Both the position numbers and the translations under genes were made by a program. Shown piece by piece: positions 1-6,137 of a stretch of DNA of 6,567 nt (the stretch's first letter is position 1; every line of letters begins with the position of its first letter). The stretch spans positions 1-6,567 of the forward strand of contig CAKUDT010000076.1 of assembly GCA_934645125.1 (NCBI GenBank). The letters run 5' to 3'. This DNA comes from an uncultured Eggerthellaceae bacterium (GTDB lineage Bacteria; Actinomycetota; Coriobacteriia; Coriobacteriales; Eggerthellaceae). Under the pieces are notes generated by a model. That model had not been told where the DNA came from. It did not search any database and saw only the letters and a list, made by a program, of their open reading frames with translations.

Positions 1-509
1 TGCGCAATGAACGACACGCGGCCGTTCAAGTGTTTTTCGTCGTTATCGCAGATGACAGTTCCGTTTATGGCCTGTGCGATATTCTTGACGGGCGTGTTCG
101 CCAAAAGTCCCCGGTCAAGATCAGTGTCACCCAATCCCACTGAGCCCATATCGTTTTTCGTAACAAGACCCAGCAAGCGGCCCTCTTCGTCCACCACGCC
201 GCAATACGTGCGATCCTCTTTTTGCATGTGCTCCATTGCTTCAAGAATGGTCGCGCCCTGCCCAATGCTCATAACTGGATCAAGCTTTATCTCGTCCATG
301 CGCACGCGCGCGTCCGTCAAAAGCAGCGGCTCCGAAAAGCCAAAACGATCCAGCAAATACTTCGACTCAGCGTTCAACGCGCCCAAACGACAAGCCACCG
401 CGCGCTGTCCCATGGTCTTCTTGAAGAAGGCGTAGGCAATCGCCGCCGCCACGGAGTCGGTATCGGGGTGCCTGTGCCCCGTCACATAAATGATGTCTCT
501 CTCGCTCAT
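1..509 (-). CDS. ppaC: Family II (Mn-dependent) inorganic pyrophosphatase with inserted CBS domain, N-terminal part
   Basis: This cytoplasmic enzyme hydrolyses pyrophosphate to two phosphates, pulling biosynthetic reactions forward. The 169 visible residues begin with a DHH-type phosphoesterase fold: GHRHPDTDS at 11-19 supplies the metal ligands His12, Asp16 and Asp18 in the family spacing H-x3-D-x-D. LGALNAESKYLLDRFGF (42-58) is also typical. From about residue 78 a CBS domain interrupts the catalytic domain (DPVMSIGQGATILEAM, then GVVDEEGRLLGLVTKND at 104-120). The stretch from about 139 (TPVKNIAQAINGTVIC) resembles the start of a DRTGG domain, which some CBS pyrophosphatases carry between their two CBS motifs; this part is tentative. 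In this class AMP and ADP usually inhibit and ATP activates. The start is the ATG at 509-507, preceded by AAAAGGA about five bases upstream. The second CBS motif, the rest of DHH and the DHHA2 domain lie beyond the left edge. Family identity is secure; the symbol is by homology. Confidence 0.93.
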   Translation of the reverse strand, partial: MSERDIIYVTGHRHPDTDSVAAAIAYAFFKKTMGQRAVACRLGALNAESKYLLDRFGFSEPLLLTDARVRMDEIKLDPVMSIGQGATILEAMEHMQKEDRTYCGVVDEEGRLLGLVTKNDMGSVGLGDTDLDRGLLANTPVKNIAQAINGTVICDNDEKHLNGRVSFIA

Positions 510-550
510 AGATATCCTTTTGTCCGTCGGTCGCAGCACGCCAGCAACCG

Positions 551-653
551 CAACCGCGCAAGCCGCCGTCGGCCGCAACCGCGCGAATCGCCCATAGCCG
601 CAGTCACTGCGTCGTCTGCGGCAGCCGCAACAGCCGCCAACCGCGCAAGCCGC
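551..653. repeat. Pair of identical 16-bp direct repeats
   Basis: CAACCGCGCAAGCCGC occurs at 551-566 and again, identically, at 638-653, an offset of 87 bases. A degenerate third copy starts near 576 (CAACCGCGCGAATCGCC). The offset is a multiple of three, so the two copies sit in the same reading frame of the doubtful minus-strand ORF here, giving the related peptides RLARLAAV and RLARLRLL. The block could be a small local duplication in GC-rich spacer DNA or a short intergenic repeat family. Only a genome-wide count would tell. Confidence 0.7.
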
Positions 654-709
654 ACAATCGCGCCGCAACTCTTGTCCGAAAACGCGAAAGCCGCCCGTGG
701 CAATATGCC

Positions 710-751
710 CCAGGTGGCTTTCGTCAGCAGACGCCCCATTCGGGCACCTGG
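710..751 (-). other. Possible three-way-junction RNA fold after the pyc stop codon
   Basis: Read on the minus strand from 751, CCAGGTG pairs perfectly with CACCTGG (716-710). Between them lie two small hairpins: CCC-GAAT-GGG (744-735) and CGTC-TGCT-GACG (733-722). Together they would form a compact branched structure beginning seven bases after the pyc stop. No T run follows, so it does not look like an intrinsic terminator. It might protect the 3' end of pyc mRNA or be a processing site. The pairing is visible; the role is inference. Confidence 0.35.
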
Positions 752-757
752 CACTAC

Positions 758-3700
758 TTACTTTAACGTAGCAATCAGCTGACCAGCCTTAACCTGGTCG
801 CCAGCCTTGACAAAAATCTCTTCAATCTCGCCCGCAGTCTTGGCAATGATGTTCGTCTCCATCTTCATTGCCTCAATAACGGCAATCGGCTGGCCCTCTT
901 CGACAACTTCGCCTACGCGCACCAGCACCTTCACGATGTTGCCCGGAATGTTCGCGCCCACTTCCATGTCGTTGTTCTCATCGGCAATGCGCTGCGATGC
1001 ACCGGAAACAACAGCAGCCGCAGCATCATCTTTAATGCGCACGCTACGACGATTTCCATCGACCTCGAAATCAACGTCGCGATAGCCTTCCTTATCGGGC
1101 TCATGAATCTCAACAAGGCGAATGACCAGGATTCGTCCTTCTTCCAGCATAACTTCGCTTGTCTCGCCTTCGCGCAGACCGTGGAAAAACACGTCGGAAC
1201 CCATCATGCTGAAGCGGCCATCTTTGCTCAGCGCAGTCATGTAATCCGTGTAAACCTTGGGATACATGGCGTAGCTGATAATGTGGTGCATATCGGGCTC
1301 CAGGCCAAAGTGCTCATACAGCCCGTTCGAAATGTACTCGAAGTCTTCCGGATCAAGCAATTCACCCGGACGGCACGTAATGGGCTTGCGATCTTTCAAA
1401 ACAACTTTCTGCAGATCAGCAGGGAATCCGCCTTCGGGCTGACCCATCATGCCCTCGAAGAACGACACAATGGAATCAGGGAAGTCAAGCGATTTGCCCT
1501 TCTCCAAAATGTTCTCGGGCGTCAGGTCGTTTTGCACCATGAAGATAGCCATGTCGCCAACCGCCTTGGAAGAAGGCGTAACCTTCACAATGTCGCCCAG
1601 CATCATGTTGACGGACTTGTACATATCCTTTACTTCTTGGAACTTGTGTCCCAAACCAAAGCTTTCCACCTGGGGTTTCAGGTTGGTGTACTGACCGCCC
1701 GGAATCTCATACTTGTAGATTTCCGCAGATGCAGCCTGCAAATCGGACTCGAAATTCTTATACACCGGACGTACATCCGACCAGTAATCAGCAATAACCT
1801 GCAAGCCGTCCAAGTCAATGCCCGTGTCACGCTCGCTGCGCTCAAGCGCCGCAATAATGGAGTTCAGCGAAGGCTGCGAAGTCAAACCAGACATGCTGCT
1901 AATGGCCGCGTCAATGATATCAACGCCCGCCTGCGCCGCCATCAGGCACGTTGCCACACCATTACCACTGGTATCATGCGTATGCAGGTGGATAGGCAGC
2001 GCGATTTCGTCCTTCAAGGCGCGAATCAGACGGTAAGCAGCGTTCGGCTTCAGCAGACCCGACATATCCTTAATGCCAATGATGTGCGCACCGCGCTTCT
2101 CCAGCTCGCGCGCCATGCGAATGTAGTAATCCAGGTTGTACTTCTCGCGGCTGGCATCCAAAATGTCGCCCGTGTAGCAAATGGTCGCTTCGGCAAGTTT
2201 TCCCTGGTTGAGCACTTCATCCAGCGCAACTTCCATGCCGGGAATCCAGTTCAGCGAGTCAAACACGCGGAAGACATCAATGCCGTCTTGCGCGGACTGC
2301 TTCACGAATTCGCGAATCACGTTGTCGGGATAGTTCTTGTAGCCCACCGCATTCGCGCCGCGCAGCAACATTTGGAATGCAACGTTGGGGATAAGCTCGC
2401 GCAGCATTTCCAAACGACGCCACGGCGATTCCTTCAGGAAGCGATACGCCGTATCGAACGTTGCGCCGCCCCACATTTCCAGCGAAAACGCGTCTTTCTC
2501 GTACAGCGCAACTGCGGGAGCAATCTTCACCATGTCGATGGTCCTCATGCGCGTGGCCATAAGGGACTGATGCGCATCGCGCATGGTGGTATCGGTGATA
2601 AGCAGTTTCTTCTGATCAAGCACCCATTTCGACACGTACTCGGGGCCATGCTCGTCAAGCATCTGCTTGGTGCCGCTCAAAGAAGCAATGGTCTCTTTCG
2701 GGATCTCGGGGTACGTGGGCACGTTAAAGTTCGGCTTCTTGCCATGCGTCTGGTTGACCACCACGTTGCCAATGTGGTTGAGCACCTTGACTTCGCGGTC
2801 AATCATCGGGCGAATGGTCGTAAGCTCGGGGTTGGCCTCAATGAAGCCCGTGTCGCAGTTGCCCGCAATGAACGTGGGGTGATTGAGCACGTTCAAAATG
2901 AACGCCGTGTTCGTTTTGATGCCCTTGATCTCGGCTTCTTCCAGCGCACGAATGGCCTTACGACGGGCATCGTCAAAGCGGTTAGCGTAAGCAGACACCT
3001 TTACCAGCAAGCTGTCGTAATACGGCGAAATGGTGGAACCGGTGAAGCCGTTGCCGCCATCCAAGCGAATGCCGTTGCCAGAAGCAGTGCGATACAGCTC
3101 CAAAAAGCCCGTGTCGGGAATGAAGCCCATAGCAGGATCTTCCGTGGTAATGCGGCACTGAATGGCATAACCGCGCACCGAAATGCTTTCCTGCGAAGGA
3201 ATGTTGATCTCGTCGGAGTCAAGCGCATAGCCTTGCGCAATAAGAATCTGGTCTTGCACGATATCGATGCCCGTAACGCATTCGGTCACGGTGTGCTCTA
3301 CCTGAATGCGCGGATTCATCTCAATGAAGTAATGGTTGCCATCTTTGTCCAGCAAGAACTCCACGGTACCCGCGCTGCGATAGTTCACGAAGCGCGCGAT
3401 CTTCAGGGCATCTTCGCAGATAGATTGGCGCTGCTCCTCGGTCAGGCACAAAGAAGGCGTGAACTCGATAACTTTCTGGTGGCGGCGCTGAATGGAGCAG
3501 TCGCGCTCGAAGAGATGCACGATGTTGCCATATTTGTCGCCCAGAATCTGAACCTCGATGTGCTTGGGGTTCTCGATGTACTTCTCAATGAAGATGTCGT
3601 CGTTGCCAAACGCTTTTGCCGCTTCGCTTTTCGCAGTGTGATATTCGTTGAGCAAGTTGGCCTGGTCGCGCACAACGCGCATGCCGCGTCCGCCGCCGCC

Positions 3701-4201
3701 TGCAGCTGCCTTCAAAATAATGGGGTAGCCGCACTTGTTCGCGAAATCGATAGCTTCCTGATCGCTTTCGATGGCTTTCTCAACACCCGGAATGGTGGGA
3801 ACGCCTACTTCATCGGCGACAATTTTCGACTGAATCTTATCGCCCAGCTGGTTCATCATGTGCGAAGTGGGGCCAATGAACTCAATGCCCGCGCTTTCGC
3901 ATGCCTGCGCGAAATCGGGATTCTCGGACAAGAAACCATAGCCAGGATGAATTGCGTCGGCGCCTTTCGCCTTTGCCAGAGCAATGATCTCATCGATGGC
4001 AAGATACGCGGCAACGGGAGCCTTTCCCTTGCCAATCTGGTACGCTTCATCGGCCTTTGTTCGGAACAGGGCAGTCTTGTCCTCCTCCGAATAAATCGCG
4101 ATGGTTCTGATGCCCAACTCTTTGCAAGCGCGAATGATGCGAATCGCAATCTCGCCTCGGTTGGCAACAAGGACCCTCTTGATGTGCTTAATCTCGCTCA
4201 T
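758..4201 (-). CDS. pyc: Pyruvate carboxylase, full-length biotin enzyme
   Basis: Carboxylates pyruvate to oxaloacetate using ATP and bicarbonate, an anaplerotic step in the cytoplasm. The 1147 residues match the usual single-chain length. The biotin carboxylase domain spans about 1-460: VLVANRGEIAIR (10-21), the ATP-grasp glycine loop GGGGRG (168-173), and FIEMNPRIQVEHTVTE (292-307). The carboxyltransferase domain begins near 533 with DTTMRDAHQSL (537-547; metal ligand Asp542). It contains the lysine expected to be carboxylated, Lys711 (IKDMSG), metal ligands His740 and His742 (LHTHDT), and Thr875 (VTPSSK). The C-terminal biotinyl domain has EAMKM with Lys1113 as the biotin site. All key residues are present. 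I chose the ATG at 4201-4199 because MSEIKHIKRVLVANRGEIA is the normal N-terminus and GAAGGGA lies eight bases upstream. An in-frame ATG at 4306 would add 35 unrelated residues from the leader. Biotinylation needs a BirA ligase, not seen here. Confidence 0.97.
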   Translation of the reverse strand: MSEIKHIKRVLVANRGEIAIRIIRACKELGIRTIAIYSEEDKTALFRTKADEAYQIGKGKAPVAAYLAIDEIIALAKAKGADAIHPGYGFLSENPDFAQACESAGIEFIGPTSHMMNQLGDKIQSKIVADEVGVPTIPGVEKAIESDQEAIDFANKCGYPIILKAAAGGGGRGMRVVRDQANLLNEYHTAKSEAAKAFGNDDIFIEKYIENPKHIEVQILGDKYGNIVHLFERDCSIQRRHQKVIEFTPSLCLTEEQRQSICEDALKIARFVNYRSAGTVEFLLDKDGNHYFIEMNPRIQVEHTVTECVTGIDIVQDQILIAQGYALDSDEINIPSQESISVRGYAIQCRITTEDPAMGFIPDTGFLELYRTASGNGIRLDGGNGFTGSTISPYYDSLLVKVSAYANRFDDARRKAIRALEEAEIKGIKTNTAFILNVLNHPTFIAGNCDTGFIEANPELTTIRPMIDREVKVLNHIGNVVVNQTHGKKPNFNVPTYPEIPKETIASLSGTKQMLDEHGPEYVSKWVLDQKKLLITDTTMRDAHQSLMATRMRTIDMVKIAPAVALYEKDAFSLEMWGGATFDTAYRFLKESPWRRLEMLRELIPNVAFQMLLRGANAVGYKNYPDNVIREFVKQSAQDGIDVFRVFDSLNWIPGMEVALDEVLNQGKLAEATICYTGDILDASREKYNLDYYIRMARELEKRGAHIIGIKDMSGLLKPNAAYRLIRALKDEIALPIHLHTHDTSGNGVATCLMAAQAGVDIIDAAISSMSGLTSQPSLNSIIAALERSERDTGIDLDGLQVIADYWSDVRPVYKNFESDLQAASAEIYKYEIPGGQYTNLKPQVESFGLGHKFQEVKDMYKSVNMMLGDIVKVTPSSKAVGDMAIFMVQNDLTPENILEKGKSLDFPDSIVSFFEGMMGQPEGGFPADLQKVVLKDRKPITCRPGELLDPEDFEYISNGLYEHFGLEPDMHHIISYAMYPKVYTDYMTALSKDGRFSMMGSDVFFHGLREGETSEVMLEEGRILVIRLVEIHEPDKEGYRDVDFEVDGNRRSVRIKDDAAAAVVSGASQRIADENNDMEVGANIPGNIVKVLVRVGEVVEEGQPIAVIEAMKMETNIIAKTAGEIEEIFVKAGDQVKAGQLIATLK

Positions 4202-4216
4202 GACGGTCTTCCCTTC

Positions 4217-4296
4217 TGTTTGCTGTAAGCGTCTCAAGTGCGCAGTGCATTCCTGTATTATTCTCATAGGCCACGCATCCGTCTGACCAGCAAACA
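4217..4296 (-). promoter_or_regulatory. pyc leader with 9-bp inverted repeat abutting the ribosome binding site
   Basis: In the pyc message TGTTTGCTG (4296-4288) can pair perfectly with CAGCAAACA (4225-4217). The second arm ends directly against the Shine-Dalgarno stretch GAAGGGA (4216-4210), so a long-range stem enclosing about 62 bases would sit just ahead of the start codon. The enclosed segment has only short complementary pieces, such as GCGT with ACGC. It does not resemble any riboswitch class I know. The placement could allow translational control or protection of the start, but that is inference from position only. Confidence 0.4.
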
Positions 4297-4320
4297 CCAG
4301 TAGCATAGAAAATACAGATA

Positions 4321-4347
4321 TCTATACCATGTTTCCGCGAAATTGAA
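4321..4347 (-). promoter_or_regulatory. Probable pyc promoter (extended -10)
   Basis: Read on the minus strand, TGG precedes TATAGA (hexamer at 4326-4321), an extended -10 pattern (TGnTATAnn) in an AT-rich patch. The -35 is poor: TTCAAT (4347-4342) with a 15-base spacer is the best candidate. Initiation near 4314 would give a leader of about 115 bases. The hexamer overlaps an 8-bp palindrome AGATATCT (4316-4323), a possible operator, although such short palindromes are common by chance. Confidence 0.4.
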
Positions 4348-4421
4348 CCTAGAAAACGGGAAGTTAAACGGTAAGCACTAGGGGGAAATCCGAGGAACGG
4401 AAGGGGCAGATGACGTTTTAA

Positions 4422-4456
4422 GCAAGGGCGGGCACCCGCTGGCACCCCGTTCTTGC
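4422..4456 (-). terminator. Possible terminator of the lipoprotein gene
   Basis: Just after the lipoprotein stop (TAG, 4460-4458) the minus strand shows GCAAG (4456-4452) complementary to CTTGC (4426-4422). Inside is a tight GC hairpin, GCGGG-TG-CCCGC (4439-4428). The 3' side reads TTAAAACG, so the T run is weak. The stem is GC-rich and well placed, but efficiency is doubtful and read-through toward pyc is possible. Confidence 0.4.
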
Positions 4457-4457
4457 G

Positions 4458-5183
4458 CTACTGACGGTCCCACTCGTCAAGGGAGCCACCGGTATCGGCC
4501 TCCCAATCTTCGGCGGAATCGTAATCGCGCGGGCTGTACTTGTTCGGTTTTTTCGAGGGACTCGAAGAGCCCGACGAGTCGCCACTGCTTGCAGCGCTGT
4601 CCGCTGAAGCATCGGATGACCCACGGCTTTTCGCAGGAGCTTTGCCACTTTCTTTTTTGGAGGGGAATTCCGCATATAAATTGGGAAGTCCGTCTGAATC
4701 GGGCCAGTAAACAGTTCCAAACTGGTATCCAAGCTTGAGCGTTACGACAACGACCCCGTTCGCACAACCAGCATAGAAGATTTCGTCTTTCGAGCCGTTT
4801 TTGGCATACCACGTGTAAAAGGTGCAGCTGCCTTTTCTTTCCGCTTTATCGCTGCATCCCAAAAATGTTTCGTCGATATATTTTTCAGGCAAGCCTTCTT
4901 CAGGGAGGCTCTGCGCAAGTTTCTCCAGGTCAACTTCTATTTCTTGGCTTTCAACAGATGCCGCGCTTGAAGCAGATGCCGCCGATTGCGAAGGCGAAGC
5001 ACTCGAAGATGCCGAAGACGCGGGCGCAACGGGCGTGCAGGCAGTCGCTCCCAGAACGACGGCCATCAAAAGCACCACCGAACACCAAGCCGCCAAGGAC
5101 ACGTGCTGGCGTGCATGAAAGGAGCGGGCGAGGCCATCAGAAAAACCGCAACGACGGCGGCAATCTTCGTCCCTTTTTCGCAT
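4458..5183 (-). CDS. Predicted lipoprotein of unknown function, Ser-rich
   Basis: I recognise no enzymatic family. The 241-residue protein has a long basic N-terminus (MRKRDED...), a hydrophobic segment at about 30-48 (LAAWCSVVLLMAVVLGATA) and a lipobox ATAC with Cys49 as the likely lipidated residue, so it is probably anchored outside the membrane. A Ser/Ala linker (52-80) follows, then a compact region (85-173) with Cys110, Cys120 and Cys140 and aromatic patches FYTWY and FGTVYWPDSDG. A second Ser-rich stretch (174-212) leads to an acidic, Trp/Tyr-containing tail (YSPRDYDSAEDWEADTGG, ending DEWDRQ). The start at 5183 has AAGGAG ten bases upstream. The alternative ATG at 5207 has AAGGA seven bases upstream and adds eight residues; I cannot settle between them. 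The gene uses codons such as TCA that most of pyc avoids, which suggests lower expression. It is divergent from apt and upstream of pyc, with no evident functional link. Confidence 0.8.
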   Translation of the reverse strand: MRKRDEDCRRRCGFSDGLARSFHARQHVSLAAWCSVVLLMAVVLGATACTPVAPASSASSSASPSQSAASASSAASVESQEIEVDLEKLAQSLPEEGLPEKYIDETFLGCSDKAERKGSCTFYTWYAKNGSKDEIFYAGCANGVVVVTLKLGYQFGTVYWPDSDGLPNLYAEFPSKKESGKAPAKSRGSSDASADSAASSGDSSGSSSPSKKPNKYSPRDYDSAEDWEADTGGSLDEWDRQ

Positions 5184-5269
5184 AACGTGCACGCTCCTTC
5201 CAAGCATCGCGCATTCCTTCGCCGGCAGTCAACCGCACTTTTCGCCAAGGTGTGAATCATCTTCGAATA

Positions 5270-5306
5270 ATTGTACTTCTTTGGGCAATTTTACGCGTCC
5301 CAAGAA
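5270..5306 (-). promoter_or_regulatory. Candidate lipoprotein promoter with overlapping inverted repeat
   Basis: TACAAT on the minus strand (5275-5270) is a good -10, about 87 bases before the start at 5183. No recognisable -35 lies 16-18 bases upstream. Instead that segment is an imperfect inverted repeat: TTCTTTGGG at 5277-5285 and CCCAAGAA at 5299-5306 on the plus strand, one extra T on the left arm and 13 bases between. A protein bound there would cover the -35 region, so it could be an operator or activator site. The assignment is tentative. Confidence 0.35.
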
Positions 5307-5343
5307 ACGGACATGCTTGAAGAAAGAGAAATCAATGCTTAAT

Positions 5344-5375
5344 CTGACGAAAAAAATGCCTGATGGTAGTACAAT
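5344..5375 (+). promoter_or_regulatory. Candidate apt promoter
   Basis: TACAAT at 5370-5375 matches five of six -10 consensus positions. CTGACG at 5344-5349 resembles a -35, but its 20-base spacer is longer than optimal. Transcription from near 5382 would give a leader of about 115 bases holding two hairpins. The same AGTACAAT octamer forms the -10 of the divergent lipoprotein promoter. Confidence 0.4.
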
Positions 5376-5402
5376 ATCTGCTGTTTGTGCTTAAAAGAAA
5401 AC

Positions 5403-5464
5403 GTGGCAATTGCGCCACAGCAAGACCATGCGCAGACCGTGCGGGCGAAAAATTGCGCCCCCGC
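5403..5464 (+). promoter_or_regulatory. apt leader with two successive hairpins
   Basis: The first hairpin is GTGGC (5403-5407) with GCCAC (5414-5418), loop AATTGC. The second is GGGCG (5443-5447) with CGCCC (5456-5460), loop AAAAATTG, and outer GC complementarity reaching 5464. The 9-mer AATTGCGCC occurs exactly in both (5408-5416 and 5451-5459), each time covering the loop end and 3' arm. The conserved core of the purine riboswitch is not recognisable. No T run follows, so this is not a standard attenuator. Confidence 0.4.
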
Positions 5465-5497
5465 AATCTGTGCCAAAGACCGCGAAAAGGACGTTCC

Positions 5498-6046
5498 ATG
5501 AGCGATATTGATTACGAAAGCCTTGTTATCAGCCTGCCCAACTACCCTCAACCGGGCATTATGTTCAAGGATGTGACGCCTGTTTTCGCCGATGCGGAAG
5601 CTTTTTCGTCGCTTGTGAACGACATTGCAGAAGCCTTTAAAGACGCCGGCATCACGAAAGTCGTGGGCGCTGAAGCGCGCGGCTTCATTTTGGGCGCACC
5701 CGTTGCTCTGAAGATGGGCGTTGGGTTTGTGCCTGCACGCAAGCCGGGCAAGCTGCCGCGCAACACCATCTCCGAAAAGTACGGCTTGGAATACGGCTCC
5801 GATGAGCTGCACATTCACGCCGACGCTCTTTCCGAAGACGACGTTGTTCTGCTGGTTGACGACCTTGTTGCTTCGGGCGGCACCGCCATTGCGCAGATTC
5901 ACTTGGTCCAAAAATGCGGTGCGCGCGTGGGCGGCCTTGCCTTCCTTTTGGAACTGGCATACCTGCATCCGCGCGAGAACATCGCAAAGGAACTCGATGT
6001 TCCTATTTTCTCTGAATGCGTTGTTGAACAGGAGAAATGGGACTAA
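5498..6046 (+). CDS. apt: Adenine phosphoribosyltransferase
   Basis: Cytoplasmic purine salvage enzyme converting adenine and PRPP to AMP and pyrophosphate. The 182 residues fit the family's usual length of about 170-185. Seen in order: LPNYPQPGIMFKDVTPVFAD (13-32), the family's N-terminal signature; EARGFILGAPVALKMGVGFVPARKPGKLP (59-87), containing the flexible loop; EYGSDELHIHADAL (98-111); and the PRPP-binding motif VVLLVDDLVASGGTA (116-130) with acidic Asp121-Asp122. The motif has Ser126 where many relatives have Thr (ATGGT), a conservative change. The start is the ATG at 5498, with AAGGA six bases upstream and MSDIDYESLV as a natural N-terminus. An in-frame ATG at 5363 would add 45 unrelated residues and overlap the putative -10. 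The gene is apparently monocistronic, ends before a strong terminator and faces nfo. Its product pyrophosphate is a substrate of the pyrophosphatase at the other end of the window, but the genes are not linked as an operon. Confidence 0.97.
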   Translation: MSDIDYESLVISLPNYPQPGIMFKDVTPVFADAEAFSSLVNDIAEAFKDAGITKVVGAEARGFILGAPVALKMGVGFVPARKPGKLPRNTISEKYGLEYGSDELHIHADALSEDDVVLLVDDLVASGGTAIAQIHLVQKCGARVGGLAFLLELAYLHPRENIAKELDVPIFSECVVEQEKWD

Positions 6047-6101
6047 AGCGAAGCCAAGCTAAAGCCGAGCTTGCACGGTTTTAGCAAACCCTACGGTACT
6101 A

Positions 6102-6131
6102 AAAAACGGGACCACGTTCGGTCCCGTTTTT
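6102..6131. terminator. Bidirectional intrinsic terminator between apt and nfo
   Basis: A seven-base GC-rich stem, CGGGACC (6107-6113) with GGTCCCG (6120-6126), encloses the six-base loop ACGTTC. It is flanked by an A run on the left (6101-6106) and TTTTT on the right (6127-6131). Each strand therefore ends its hairpin with a T run, so the element can stop apt from the left and nfo from the right, as expected between convergent genes. It lies 55 bases after the apt stop. Confidence 0.92.
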
Positions 6132-6137
6132 GTTACT

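Larger units (their letters stand above)
510..757. other. GC-rich spacer between pyc and ppaC
   Basis: This 248-base gap holds no convincing gene. Both flanking genes read on the minus strand. It contains a possible branched fold just after the pyc stop (710-751), two short near-perfect palindromes (599-611, six-base arms around one base; 617-629, likewise) and a repeated 16-mer. No hairpin is followed by a T run on the minus strand, so I see no clear terminator, and pyc transcripts may continue into ppaC. No good -10/-35 pair for ppaC is apparent either. A minus-strand ORF of 82 codons (GTG at 754, stop TGA at 508-506 overlapping the ppaC ATG) fills the gap. It lacks a clear ribosome binding site, is mostly Ala, Arg and Leu, and uses many CGG and CGA codons, so I do not call it a gene. 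Confidence 0.6.

Noticed and set aside
222..782. 186-codon plus-strand ORF over ppaC and the spacer
   Set aside because: It lies antisense to the clearly coding N-terminus of the pyrophosphatase, and its product is Arg/Ala-rich low-complexity sequence.
1103..4228. Plus-strand ORF of 1041 codons opposite pyc
   Set aside because: Its codons lie exactly opposite the pyc codons, so it is open only because pyc avoids TTA, CTA and TCA. Its translation shows no recognisable domain, while pyc matches its family from end to end.
4202..4306. In-frame extension of pyc by 35 residues to the ATG at 4306
   Set aside because: The added residues resemble no carboxylase N-terminus, the ATG at 4201 has its own ribosome binding site, and the extension would cover the leader inverted repeat.
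4188..4445. 85-codon minus-strand ORF across the pyc leader and start
   Set aside because: It runs through the putative promoter, has no recognisable protein features, and overlaps the start of a certain gene in another frame.
5363..5497. In-frame extension of apt by 45 residues
   Set aside because: It begins upstream of the likely -10 and includes the leader hairpins. The ATG at 5498 has AAGGA at good spacing and gives the usual APT length.
5208..5497. Purine riboswitch upstream of apt
   Set aside because: The expected conserved loop and junction bases are not present; only two simple hairpins are visible.
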